Part shown: one piece after another, positions 23,701 through 32,710 of the stretch
Layout of the letters: each line of letters starts with the position of its first letter
How positions within the stretch are numbered: the stretch's first letter is position 1
Assembly: GCF_041197575.1 (NCBI RefSeq)
Contig: NZ_JBDKXB010000001.1
Location: forward strand, 62,001-126,000
Source of the DNA: Thioalkalicoccus limnaeus
GTDB taxonomy: Bacteria > Pseudomonadota > Gammaproteobacteria > Chromatiales > Chromatiaceae
Length of the DNA: 64,000 nucleotides
Direction of reading: 5' to 3'
The notes under the pieces: model-generated
Told to the model about the DNA's origin: nothing
What the model saw: only the letters and a program-made list of their open reading frames with translations
Database searches by the model: none
Position numbers and translations under genes: made by a program

Positions 23701-24774
23701 ATGAGCGTGCGTCCCCCGCCGAACAGACCCCCCATCCGCATGGAGAGCCGGTTGGCCCGCGCCGAGGATTTGCGGGTACAGCCGCTGCTCGTCATTCCAC
23801 CGCTGCTGTGTGAATTCGGAATCGACCCCGGGATCGTGCTCGAACGCGCCGGGATCGATCCGCGCGCCTTCGTCGATCCCGAACAACGCTTACCCTTCGA
23901 GCAGGTCGGGCGTCTGCTTGACGAATGTGCCGCCCTGACCGGTTGCCCGTGGTTTGGACTGCGGCTCGGCGAGCGCGCGGGCGCGGCCGTTTTCGGCCTG
24001 ATCGGCGAGTTGGCGGGGCAGTCGGCAACCGTCGGGGCGGGGCTGCGCAGCATGATCCTGCACTTTCATCTGCACGATCGCGGCGCGGCACCCGTGCTCC
24101 ATACTGGCCCTGGGCAGGACGTCCAGCTGGCCTATGTCATCCACGCGCGCGGGATGCGGGGCGCCGCACAGGTCGCCGACGGCGCGATAGCGATCGGCTA
24201 CCATCTGCTGCGGGGCCTCTGCGGTCCCGGCTGGGCGCCTATCAGGGTGACCTTCAGCCATCGAGCACCGTCGGATGCCGCGCCTTACCGTGAGTTCTTT
24301 GGCTCACCGGTGCACTTCGACCGCGGCCGCTCGGCGCTGGTGTTCGCGGCGAAGTGGCTCCAGCGGCCCATTGCGGGGGCCGATGCCCGGAGGCGCGAAG
24401 ATCTCCTGCGGCGGATCGCCGAGATCGAGCGCGCCAAGCCTGCGCTCTTCACGGACAAGGTCCGACAGGTGCTGATCGAGCTGATGGTGATCGGCAAACC
24501 CTCGATCGAAGCCACGTGTAAGCTCCTCGGGGTGAGCCGCCGCACCCTCTATCGTCGGCTGGAAGCGGAAGGTGCCCGTCCCGGAGACCTGCTGGACGAG
24601 ATGAACGAGTCGGTGGCGAAACAATTGCTGATGGAGTCGCGGATGCCCTTGAGCGACATCGCTGCTATCCTGCATTATTCCGAAGCGACCGCCTTCTCGC
24701 GGGTCTTCAAGGGTTGGACGGGCATGACGCCGAGCGCCTATCGGCGCCAGTTCGCGAACTCGCCAACCCCTTGA
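23701..24774 (+). CDS. AraC-family transcriptional regulator
   Basis: The 357-residue protein has an N-terminal arabinose-binding-type ligand domain (residues 20-210) and a C-terminal pair of helix-turn-helix motifs: PSIEATCKLLGVSRRTLYRRL near 270 and MPLSDIAAILHYSEATAFSR near 320, ending WTGMTPSAYRRQF. It diverges from the barrel-sulfatase pair across 172 bases and precedes the octaheme cytochrome gene by 110, so it probably controls one or both. A second in-frame ATG at 23740 is also possible. The ligand is unknown. Confidence 0.85.
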   Translation: MSVRPPPNRPPIRMESRLARAEDLRVQPLLVIPPLLCEFGIDPGIVLERAGIDPRAFVDPEQRLPFEQVGRLLDECAALTGCPWFGLRLGERAGAAVFGLIGELAGQSATVGAGLRSMILHFHLHDRGAAPVLHTGPGQDVQLAYVIHARGMRGAAQVADGAIAIGYHLLRGLCGPGWAPIRVTFSHRAPSDAAPYREFFGSPVHFDRGRSALVFAAKWLQRPIAGADARRREDLLRRIAEIERAKPALFTDKVRQVLIELMVIGKPSIEATCKLLGVSRRTLYRRLEAEGARPGDLLDEMNESVAKQLLMESRMPLSDIAAILHYSEATAFSRVFKGWTGMTPSAYRRQFANSPTP

Positions 24775-24884
24775 CGGCAGGCGAGCCGGCCCTCACCGCG
24801 TCGCCCTTGGCGCCAGAGGCTAGGGCCCTTCGAAAGCGCGCGCCATCGCTTTTCCGGCGCCCGACCGACCCCGAGGATCGCTTC

Positions 24885-27020
24885 ATGCCTCCGTTCCTCC
24901 ACCGTTTCCTGGGCGCGACGATCGCCGGCCTCACCGCCATCGGGTTGTCAGCCGCCGCGGAACCGACCGCCCTGGGAACCGAAGCCTGTCTCCCCTGTCA
25001 CGCCGAGCAGGCCAGCCGCTGGCGCGGCTCGCATCACGATCTGGCCATGGGCGAGGCTAGCGAGGCGATGGTCCGTGGCGACTTCGACGAGGCGAGCTTC
25101 ATCGCGCACGGCATCACCTCGACCTTCTTCCGCCGCGACGGCCGCTACTTCGTCCGAACGGATGGACCCGATGGGGCACTGACCGACTATCGGATCCGCT
25201 ACACCTTCGGCTGGTGGCCGCTCCAGCAGTACCTGATCGCCTTTCCCGGGGGGCGCCTGCAAGCACTGGGAATCGCCTGGGACAGCCGATCCGCCGAACT
25301 GGGCGGCCAGCGCTGGTTCCATCTCTATGCCGAGGAAGAGGGGATGGACCATCGCCATCCGTTGCACTGGACCGGACGCGAGCAGACCTGGAATCACCAA
25401 TGCGCCGACTGTCATTCGACGGGCCTGCGCAAGGGTTACGATCTGGCGACCGATCGTTATGACACCACCTGGTCGGACATCAATGTCGCCTGCGAGGCCT
25501 GTCACGGCCCCGGCTCCGACCATGTCGAGCAGGCCCGGGCCGCTGAGATCCACGGACCACAAGCCTGGCGCCCTGGCAAGGGGCTGGCGGTCAGGCTCAC
25601 CGCTCACGATGAGGGTCACTGGTCCCTCGATCCGCAAGCAGGAGTCCCAGTGCGCTCGGTGCCTCTCACCGACCGGACCGAGATCGAAATCTGCGCGCGT
25701 TGCCATGCGCGCCGTGGGCCTATCCACGCGAGCGAGCGCCCTGGGGCACCGATGACCGATCACTATCGCCCGGCGCTTCTCGAAGCGGGTCTCTACCACG
25801 CCGATGGCCAGATCCAGGACGAGGTCTTCGAGTATGGCTCTTTCATCCAGAGCCGCATGTATCGCGCCGGTGTCACCTGCGCCGACTGTCACGACCCGCA
25901 TAGCCTGGAGCTCGTGGCTCCTGGCAACGCACTCTGTACGCGCTGTCATCAGATACAGCGCTACGACACCCCGACACACCACCATCACCCGCCCGCGAGC
26001 ACCGGCGCTGCCTGTGTCGCCTGCCACATGCCCCAGCGCCGCTATATGCAGGTGGATGATCGGGCCGACCACAGTCTGCGCATCCCCAGACCGGACCTGA
26101 CCGTCCGGCTCGGCACGCCTAATGCCTGCAACCAGTGCCATGCCGAGCGTTCCGCACAGTGGGCTGCCGATGCCCTCGCCGAATGGAGGGGTCCGGTGCG
26201 GTGGCTGCCAGCCCATTTCGGCGAGATTTTGCACGCCGGCCGTCATGGCCAGGTGGATGCCGGGCAGGAATTGTGGGAGCTGGCGCTGGACAATACTCAG
26301 CCAGGCATCGCGCGCGCCACTGCCTTGACGCTGCTATCGGACCTGCCCGATGGCACACGGCTCAATGATCGGCTCGATGACTTGGCCGCCTTGCTCGCCG
26401 ATCCCGATCCGCTGGTGCGCGCGGCGGCAGTCCGGCGACTGGAAGTGGTCGATCCGGCCTCCCGGTTGCGATTCGGGCTACCCCTGCTGGAGGATCCCGT
26501 GCGGCTGGTTCGACTCGACGCCGCACTGACACTGGCGTCGCTGTTGCGTCTCGATCCGCCGGAGGCGGTGCGCGTTCGGCTCGCCGCCGGGGTGTCGGCC
26601 TATCGGGCGGCGCAACGGGTCGTGGGCGATCGACCCGAATCCCATCACAATCTCGGACTCATCGAGACCGCCATCGGTGACATCAGGGCGGCCGAAGCCG
26701 CCTACCGCGACGCACTGCGCCTCGCGCCCGACTTTGCGCCCGCTTACGTCAATCTCGCGGATCTCTATCGGCTCGGTGGACAGGATGACCAGGGCGAGCA
26801 GGTTTTGCGCCAAGGCATCGCGGCCGTGCCGGATGATCCCGACCTGCACTATGCCCTCGGGCTGCTCTACGCGCGTACGAATCGCCTCGCCGCGGCCGTC
26901 GAGGCCCTGACACAGGCCGCTCGACTGGCCCCGGAGCGGCCGCGCTTGGCCGATGTGCATGCCCTGGCGCTCGAGGAGCTAGAGCGACAGCTTCGGCAAA
27001 GCGGGTCCCGGCGGGAATGA
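24885..27020 (+). CDS. Octaheme c-type cytochrome with HEAT-like and TPR domains
   Basis: The 711-residue protein has a Sec signal (about residues 1-25) and eight heme c motifs: CLPCH, CADCH, CEACH, CARCH, CADCH, CTRCH, CVACH and CNQCH, all within the first 430 residues. Then comes a HEAT-like helical region (about 450-560) and TPRs at the C terminus (HNLGLIETAIGDIRAAEAAY onward). It is exported and would be a periplasmic or surface electron carrier or enzyme with a protein-docking tail. ATG at 24885 directly precedes the signal; the frame is open earlier but lacks one. The reaction cannot be told from sequence. Confidence 0.85.
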   Translation: MPPFLHRFLGATIAGLTAIGLSAAAEPTALGTEACLPCHAEQASRWRGSHHDLAMGEASEAMVRGDFDEASFIAHGITSTFFRRDGRYFVRTDGPDGALTDYRIRYTFGWWPLQQYLIAFPGGRLQALGIAWDSRSAELGGQRWFHLYAEEEGMDHRHPLHWTGREQTWNHQCADCHSTGLRKGYDLATDRYDTTWSDINVACEACHGPGSDHVEQARAAEIHGPQAWRPGKGLAVRLTAHDEGHWSLDPQAGVPVRSVPLTDRTEIEICARCHARRGPIHASERPGAPMTDHYRPALLEAGLYHADGQIQDEVFEYGSFIQSRMYRAGVTCADCHDPHSLELVAPGNALCTRCHQIQRYDTPTHHHHPPASTGAACVACHMPQRRYMQVDDRADHSLRIPRPDLTVRLGTPNACNQCHAERSAQWAADALAEWRGPVRWLPAHFGEILHAGRHGQVDAGQELWELALDNTQPGIARATALTLLSDLPDGTRLNDRLDDLAALLADPDPLVRAAAVRRLEVVDPASRLRFGLPLLEDPVRLVRLDAALTLASLLRLDPPEAVRVRLAAGVSAYRAAQRVVGDRPESHHNLGLIETAIGDIRAAEAAYRDALRLAPDFAPAYVNLADLYRLGGQDDQGEQVLRQGIAAVPDDPDLHYALGLLYARTNRLAAAVEALTQAARLAPERPRLADVHALALEELERQLRQSGSRRE

Positions 27021-27361
27021 GGCGGTGGAATTCTCGGCGTCGGCACCCAAAATCGCCCGATGATAGGTCGGCGGCCTGATTTGGACCAGGCACGAACAGA
27101 CGAGCCGTTCGGGAGTCCCTGTTCGAGTACATGGACGGCAAGATTTGGTCCGACGAGGTCAACCCGGTGCTCCGAACCCTTGAACGGTTCCGTCGCTGCA
27201 TCCGCGGTCGAGCAGGCTGGCAAGACCCTGCGGCGCGGCATCGCCCGTAGCCGCAGCTTGTCACTGCACCTCTTCGCCTGCGACGCCCCGACGAGCCGTG
27301 ACCGGTACATCGCCGATCTGGCCGGATCGATTCTGGCGTTCATCTTTTTATCGCGTCGCAC
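27021..27361. other. Gene-free 341-base gap
   Basis: I see no credible gene. A short plus-strand stretch from ATG at 27132 reads MDGKIWSDEVNPVLRTLERF and stops soon after at about 27250. It looks protein-like but I cannot place it; it may be the tail or wreck of a lost gene. No terminator with a T run is visible. Confidence 0.4.
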
Positions 27362-28540
27362 TCACCGACAATGCGGTTGGTTGACGCCAGGCGCCGGCGG
27401 AAGGCCCATCGCTGCGAGATAGGCATCGGTGCTGCGTTCGATCTCGTAGGGGCGGGCGGCCTCGCGCAAGCGCTCCGGTGCCAGGGGCCGATCGAGCGTC
27501 GCGAGCATCGCCTCGGCCAGCGCATGGTCATCGCCGACGCCGACCAACGGGCCGTAACGGCCTTGTTGGAGGATCTCGGCCGGGCCGTTCGGGCAGTCGG
27601 TCGCGACGACCGGCGTACCGACGGCAAGCGCCTCGATCAGGACGAAACCGAGCCCTTCCCAACGCGATGTCAGCACGAACAGGTCGGCGTGCGCCATATA
27701 GGCATAGGGGTTCGGTACGAAGCCGGGTAGCGCGAGATCCTCGAGGATCCCGAGCGCGGTGGCCTGATCGATCAGCGCCTGGCGAGTGCTCCCGTCGCCC
27801 AGGATCATCAGCCGGCAAGGCTGCTGTCGTCGGACCCGGGCGAAGGCGCGCAGCAAGGTCGCGAAGTCCTTGCGCTCGCACAGCTCGCCAACGCTCAAGA
27901 TCAGGGGTCGGGTGGGATCCGCGAGCCAGGGGTGCGGGCACGGCGGTCGTGCGGTTGTCCACAGCGAGGCCGGTACCACGGGCCGCGGCACCACGCGGAT
28001 CGCATCCCGCGGCAGCCCCGTGTAGCGCGCGAGATCCTCGGCGACGCCTTGGCTGTTGGCGATCACCTGGTCGGCGAGGCGGTACAGCCAGCCCATCGAC
28101 AGGCGTTGCACTCCCCGTTCGATGACACCGCGACCGGCGAGGTCGACGGACACCGTCGTTCCGACACTCAGCACCAGCCGTGTCGGCACGCGTGCCAGCG
28201 CGCGGGCGAGCAGGGCCGTGCGATTGACGCGATCCTTGTCCGCCAACAGCGCTGCGGGGCGGGCCTGGCGCAGATAGCGTCGAAGCGCCGGCAGGCAGGC
28301 GTAGGTGTGGCGCGAGCCGAGGTCGATGACCTGGACCCCGGGAGGAATCTCGGTCAGCTCCGGGCCGTGCCGGCGCACCTTCAGCAGATCCACGCGGTAG
28401 CTGCGACGGGCCAGGGCCGGGATCAGATGCTGCGCGGCGCGATCGACGCCGCTGTGACCGGAGGTCGAGAAGAAACAGGCGATGCGTGCATGATCGACCG
28501 CGGGCGCGGTGGCCCGCCGGTCGGTTCGGCGATTGGTCAT
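27362..28540 (-). CDS. GT-B glycosyltransferase
   Basis: The 392-residue protein is a GT4-type glycosyltransferase. The N-terminal domain starts near IACFFSTSGHSGVDRAAQHL, a typical donor-sensing glycine and serine loop. The C-terminal domain has LILSVGELCERKDFATLLRA, VLTSRWEGLGFVLIEALAVG and GTPVVATDCPNGPAEIL. It should act in the cytoplasm on a surface glycan intermediate. ATG at 28540 overlaps the stop of the upstream asparagine synthase gene by four bases. It is clearly related to the glycosyltransferase at 17646-18758, though not close enough to call a recent duplicate. Confidence 0.85.
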   Translation of the reverse strand: MTNRRTDRRATAPAVDHARIACFFSTSGHSGVDRAAQHLIPALARRSYRVDLLKVRRHGPELTEIPPGVQVIDLGSRHTYACLPALRRYLRQARPAALLADKDRVNRTALLARALARVPTRLVLSVGTTVSVDLAGRGVIERGVQRLSMGWLYRLADQVIANSQGVAEDLARYTGLPRDAIRVVPRPVVPASLWTTARPPCPHPWLADPTRPLILSVGELCERKDFATLLRAFARVRRQQPCRLMILGDGSTRQALIDQATALGILEDLALPGFVPNPYAYMAHADLFVLTSRWEGLGFVLIEALAVGTPVVATDCPNGPAEILQQGRYGPLVGVGDDHALAEAMLATLDRPLAPERLREAARPYEIERSTDAYLAAMGLPPAPGVNQPHCR

Positions 28541-30366
28541 GGGCCGGCGGCGATCCACGCGAGCGGGTCCTCGTCGGGCGCCGGGGTCAGACCTGGCTCG
28601 TCGACGAAGAGACGGTGCCAGATCGCGAATTGAATCAGGCCGAACAGCTCCCGGTCCCCACCTCGGCCGGCCCGTCGGGCGGCAACCAAGGAGGCGATCC
28701 GCTCGCTGCGAAACCACTCGCGGACACCGGGATTGCGTCGGAGCAACTGCCCGGCACGGGTCGCGACCTCCGCCGTCAGCCAGGCGCCGACCGGCACGTG
28801 GAAGCCGCGCTTCGGGCGATCCAGGTAGCCGGGCGGCAATAGCGGACGCGCCCATTCGCGAAGCAGCCATTTGCCCTGTCCGTGACGGACCTTCAAGCCG
28901 TCGGGCAGCGACAAGCCGAACTCGACGACGCGGTGATCGAGGAAGGGCACGCGGCCCTCGACGCCGAACGCCATCAGCAGACGGTCCGTCTTGACCAGCA
29001 GGTTGTCCGGGAGTGCCGTGACCAGATCGGTGTATTGGCGCCGTTGCAGATCCGACCAGCAACTCGGCGTCGCCTGCCAAGCGGCGACGAAGGGTGCCCG
29101 GTCCGGCGTCGGCGATGCGGTCAGCGCCGCTCCGAAAAGCTGACGCCGCCAGTGTCGGTGCCATTGGCCGCGCACGCGGAAGCCGCCGCTGCCCGGATAC
29201 CTCAGCCGTTTGTACAGGCGTTCGGGAAGGGCAGGCCGATAGCGCCCGTACCCGGCGAAGACCTCATCGCCGCCCTCGCCCGAGAAGACCACCTTGAGCT
29301 CGCTGCCAGCCGCCTCGGCCAGCAGCGATGTCGGCAGACAGGCGTAGTCGCGCATCAGTTCGTCGGCGGCCCAGATCGAGTGTGGCAGCCGTTGCATGAA
29401 ACGGGGAACGCTCAGGCGCAGCGGCCGGTGGTCGAAGCCCAGGTGCGTCGCGAGCCCCGTCGCCTGTTCGAGTTCGTCGGCCATCGTCGTCCCCTCGAAG
29501 CCGACCGAGAAGCTCTTGATGCGTCCGGCGCCATGGGCTTTGAGCAGGGCCGCAAGGACGGCCGAATCCACCCCACCGGATAGGAACAGGCCGAACGGCA
29601 CGTCGGCGCGCATGTGTTCGGTCAGGGAGGCGCGGATCCGTCGATCGAGCTCGCGGCGCGCCTCGTCTGCCGAGATATCGCGCGGGGTCGCGGCCAGCGG
29701 CGACCAATGCCGATGGTGCGTGACCTGGAGTCGATGATCGATCAGCAGCGCCTCGCCGGGCAGCACCCGCTGAATACCCTCGAACACCGTGTCCCGGCCG
29801 GTCGTGAACTGATTCTCGAGGAACTGCCGCAGCGCACCGGGTGCGATCGGCGGTGTCCGCGGCAGGATCGCCAACAGCGCCTTGATCTCGGAGGCGAAGG
29901 CGATCCGGTCGGGGAGGCGAACCCAAAACAGCGGCTTGATGCCGAGTCGGTCACGCCAGAGGATCAATCGCTGCGCCGAGGCATCGTGCAGCGCGAAGGC
30001 ATACATGCCGCGCAGCCGTTCCAGACCCGGCAAGCCGTAAGCGGTGTAGGCGAGCAGGATGGTCTCCGAGTCCGAGCCCGTCCTGGGAACGACACCCTCG
30101 ACGGCGAGCTCCCGGTTCAGCTCCAGGTAGTTGTAGATCTCGCCGTTCGCGACAAGCGCGAGCCGGCCATCGTCGGAGACCATCGGCTGGTGGCCGTCGG
30201 CCAGACCGATGATCGCGAGCCGGGTCTGGGCCAACCCGACCGGCCCCGAGCAATGGATGCCGCGATCGTCCGGTCCACGATGGGCCAGCGCCGCGGCCAT
30301 GCGGTGCAGATCGCCGGTGTCTGGTCGAGCACCGTCCGCGAGGATCAGGCCGGCTAATCCGCACAT
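28537..30366 (-). CDS. asnB: Glutamine-dependent asparagine synthase-type amidotransferase
   Basis: The 609-residue protein has both halves of class B asparagine synthetases. The glutaminase domain starts with the catalytic cysteine (MCGLAGLI) and contains HRGPDDRG and NGEIYNY. The ATP-pyrophosphatase domain has SGGVDSAVLAALL near residue 260 and the FSGEGGDEVFAGYGRY motif near 345. Standing in a polysaccharide cluster and coupled to a glycosyltransferase, it may amidate a sugar acid rather than make free asparagine; sequence alone does not decide. ATG at 30366 exposes the catalytic Cys2, so longer starts are wrong. Confidence 0.85.
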   Translation of the reverse strand: MCGLAGLILADGARPDTGDLHRMAAALAHRGPDDRGIHCSGPVGLAQTRLAIIGLADGHQPMVSDDGRLALVANGEIYNYLELNRELAVEGVVPRTGSDSETILLAYTAYGLPGLERLRGMYAFALHDASAQRLILWRDRLGIKPLFWVRLPDRIAFASEIKALLAILPRTPPIAPGALRQFLENQFTTGRDTVFEGIQRVLPGEALLIDHRLQVTHHRHWSPLAATPRDISADEARRELDRRIRASLTEHMRADVPFGLFLSGGVDSAVLAALLKAHGAGRIKSFSVGFEGTTMADELEQATGLATHLGFDHRPLRLSVPRFMQRLPHSIWAADELMRDYACLPTSLLAEAAGSELKVVFSGEGGDEVFAGYGRYRPALPERLYKRLRYPGSGGFRVRGQWHRHWRRQLFGAALTASPTPDRAPFVAAWQATPSCWSDLQRRQYTDLVTALPDNLLVKTDRLLMAFGVEGRVPFLDHRVVEFGLSLPDGLKVRHGQGKWLLREWARPLLPPGYLDRPKRGFHVPVGAWLTAEVATRAGQLLRRNPGVREWFRSERIASLVAARRAGRGGDRELFGLIQFAIWHRLFVDEPGLTPAPDEDPLAWIAAGP

Positions 30367-30561
30367 GGTCGCGGAGTGTGACGGGAAACGGACATGCGGC
30401 CTGGGCTCGACTGTTCGGTTGGGTCCGGGTATTGTCGCCGTAACCGTTCGAGCCGAACAAGGCCGTGGCAGCGACTGTCTCCTCTGGCGGTGTCGCGTCC
30501 ATGTCACGATGCCACCGGGGCATCGCTGGAGACGCTCGTTACCTTTGACCTGACCCATCCG

Positions 30562-31644
30562 ATGATCGAGTTGAGACCCGGAGACGACGCCGACAAGCCG
30601 CAGATCCTCGCTCGCACGGCAGAGGTCTTCGGTGCGGGGCCGGCGCAACGCATGGAGACGCTTTGGGACTGGCAGTGGCACCACGATCCCCGTCTGCCCT
30701 CTCCTGGATATCGTGGCGTGGTCGCCGAATGGCGCGGTCGGGTCATCGGCCACCTCGCGACGATTCCGGCCGGGTTGCACATCGGGGGTGAACCGGTTCG
30801 CGCCTGGTGGTTCGTCGACGTGCTGGTCCATTGGGGCCTGGTCCGCGAGGCGATGCGCGAACAGCGACGCGCCGGCGCTCCGTCGCGGCCGGACCTCTCC
30901 CGAGGCTTGGCGGCGGCCCTGTTCGATCACCCCATCGCTGGGCCGATCCAACTCGGGAAGCATGTGTCCGACCAGATGAGCACGATCGGACGGCGGATCG
31001 GTTTCGTGCCCTGCGCCGATACCGGCGGCGCCCAGCGGCGCATCTCGGTCCGTCACCCTGTTGGCCGGGTGCTGGGGGCGCGGCTTGGGGATCTGGCCGG
31101 TGCCGTGATCGATCCCCTGCTGGGTCCGAACCCCCGGTCTGGCCTTTCGGTGCGGATTCACGACGGCCCTTTCGACGGGCGGTTCGATGCACTGTGGGCG
31201 TCGGTGCGTGGCGCCTTTCCGGCGATCTGCCGGCGCGACGCGGCCCTGTTGGACTGGCGCTACCGCGATTGCCCGGACCTCGATGCCCGCGTCCTTATCC
31301 TGGAGCAGGGTGGGGCATTGCGTGGCTATTGCGTGATCCGCGCCTTCGATCGTCCCGGTCGACCACCGCGGCGTCTTGGCAAGATTCTGGATCTCCTGAC
31401 CGCACCCGGGGATCGCATCGCCCAACGTGCGCTCCTCGGCGGCGCGATCGACGCGCTTCGCCGCTTGCGCACCGAGCGCGTCGAGTGCTTCTACAGTGGT
31501 GCCGACCTGTGGCATCTGCTCGCCGAGTTCGGCTTTGCGCCGAAGACGACGAATTCCGGGAGGGTCAGGCCCTTGTTGACGCGTCATCTGCCCGAGGCGG
31601 CGAAGGGAATCTATATCACGCAAGGCGATGGCGATGGCGGCTGA
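30562..31644 (+). CDS. GNAT-like acyltransferase in polysaccharide cluster
   Basis: The 360-residue protein begins MIELRPGDDADKPQILARTA and reads as a double GNAT-type fold: GVVAEWRGRVIGHLATIPAG in the first half, then LDWRYRDCPDLDARVLILEQ and GYCVIRAFDRPG in the second. Such proteins appear in exopolysaccharide clusters and are thought to acylate sugars. It diverges from the asparagine synthase gene and its end overlaps the next gene by 17 bases. The start was chosen by family likeness and by the lack of similarity upstream. The acyl donor and acceptor are unknown. Confidence 0.6.
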   Translation: MIELRPGDDADKPQILARTAEVFGAGPAQRMETLWDWQWHHDPRLPSPGYRGVVAEWRGRVIGHLATIPAGLHIGGEPVRAWWFVDVLVHWGLVREAMREQRRAGAPSRPDLSRGLAAALFDHPIAGPIQLGKHVSDQMSTIGRRIGFVPCADTGGAQRRISVRHPVGRVLGARLGDLAGAVIDPLLGPNPRSGLSVRIHDGPFDGRFDALWASVRGAFPAICRRDAALLDWRYRDCPDLDARVLILEQGGALRGYCVIRAFDRPGRPPRRLGKILDLLTAPGDRIAQRALLGGAIDALRRLRTERVECFYSGADLWHLLAEFGFAPKTTNSGRVRPLLTRHLPEAAKGIYITQGDGDGG

Positions 31645-32587
31645 CGAGCGGCCGGGCGGCTGCCCGTCGAGGAGCCCGAGTCTCATGGCCCTCGATCGGC
31701 CGGTCCAGCATCTCTTGCGCTGGTGGCAGAAGCGGCGCGATCGGCGGGTTGAACGACAGGCTTGGCCGCAATGGTTCCTGCTGGTCGGTCGGGTCACGCA
31801 CGCGCAACGCTGTGCCCCGAACCCTTTGCGCCTGACACCTGTCCAGCCGCCAGCGGATCGTTTCTGGGCCGATCCATTCCTGTGGTTTGCCGGTCCCCGT
31901 CCCTATGTGTTCGTCGAGGAATATGTGCGGGAAATCGGCCGCGGACGGATCAGCGTGCTGGAGCTCGATGGGGATCTCCAGCCATGCGGCCCAGCCGTCC
32001 CCGTGCTCGATGAGGCGCGTCATCTCTCCTATCCCTTCTTGTTCGAGTACCAGGGCCAGCTGTACATGGTCCCCGAAAGCGCCCGGACGCGCCGGGTCGA
32101 CCTATACAGGTGCGAGGATTTCCCGTATCGCTGGGTTCGGTTGCATAGCCTGCTGGCTGGGATCGAAGCGGCGGATGCTACCCTCTTCGAACACGAGGGG
32201 CGCTGGTGGCTCTTCTGCGCGGCTCGGCTCGGTTCGGCCCGTCTCAACGAGTCGCTGTTCGCGTTTCACGCCGATTCGCCGTTGAGCCGGCACTGGATCC
32301 CGCACAGCGGCAACCCCTTGGTGCGGAGTTTTCGATGCGGGCGGCCCGCGGGGCGGATCTTCGAGGATCCAGCCGGTGGTTTGATCCGGCCGGGTCAGGA
32401 TTCCGTCCCCCGTTACGGTTTTGGCATCGGCCTCTATCGGATCGAGACCTTGACGCCGGACCGCTATCGCGAGCGATGTATTTGGCGGTCCGACGGACAG
32501 GCCGCCGGTGGCTGGCGCGCGATGCACCACATGGACGGGCAACGAGATCTGCTCGTGATGGACGCGCAGCGGCTGCTATCGGAGTGA
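31628..32587 (+). CDS. Beta-propeller-type protein similar to GINT1 N-terminal domain
   Basis: The 319-residue protein shows a repeating aromatic pattern of a five-bladed propeller: FWADPFLWFAGPRPYVFVEE near residue 78, HLSYPFLFEYQGQLYMVPES near 130 and ADATLFEHEGRWWLFCAARL near 185. This resembles the N-terminal domain of glucosamine inositolphosphorylceramide transferase and related sugar-modifying proteins. It overlaps the GNAT-like gene by 17 bases, so the two are coupled. The first residues are uncertain: ATG at 31628 is used here, but ATG at 31685 is a good alternative. Confidence 0.6.
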   Translation: MAMAADERPGGCPSRSPSLMALDRPVQHLLRWWQKRRDRRVERQAWPQWFLLVGRVTHAQRCAPNPLRLTPVQPPADRFWADPFLWFAGPRPYVFVEEYVREIGRGRISVLELDGDLQPCGPAVPVLDEARHLSYPFLFEYQGQLYMVPESARTRRVDLYRCEDFPYRWVRLHSLLAGIEAADATLFEHEGRWWLFCAARLGSARLNESLFAFHADSPLSRHWIPHSGNPLVRSFRCGRPAGRIFEDPAGGLIRPGQDSVPRYGFGIGLYRIETLTPDRYRERCIWRSDGQAAGGWRAMHHMDGQRDLLVMDAQRLLSE

Positions 32588-32710
32588 CAGGTCACCCGCG
32601 TACCGCTGGCCGCGGGCAGACTCGTCGAGGGGCGGACGACGGCGACTCGGGCGGGGCGTGGCACGCGGCGCCGACCGCGCGCGCACCAGACCCCGCCGGT
32701 ATCGAGGTGC

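Noticed and set aside
24714..24884. Upstream extension of the octaheme cytochrome start
   Set aside because: It overlaps the AraC gene and would bury the signal peptide, so ATG at 24885 is used.
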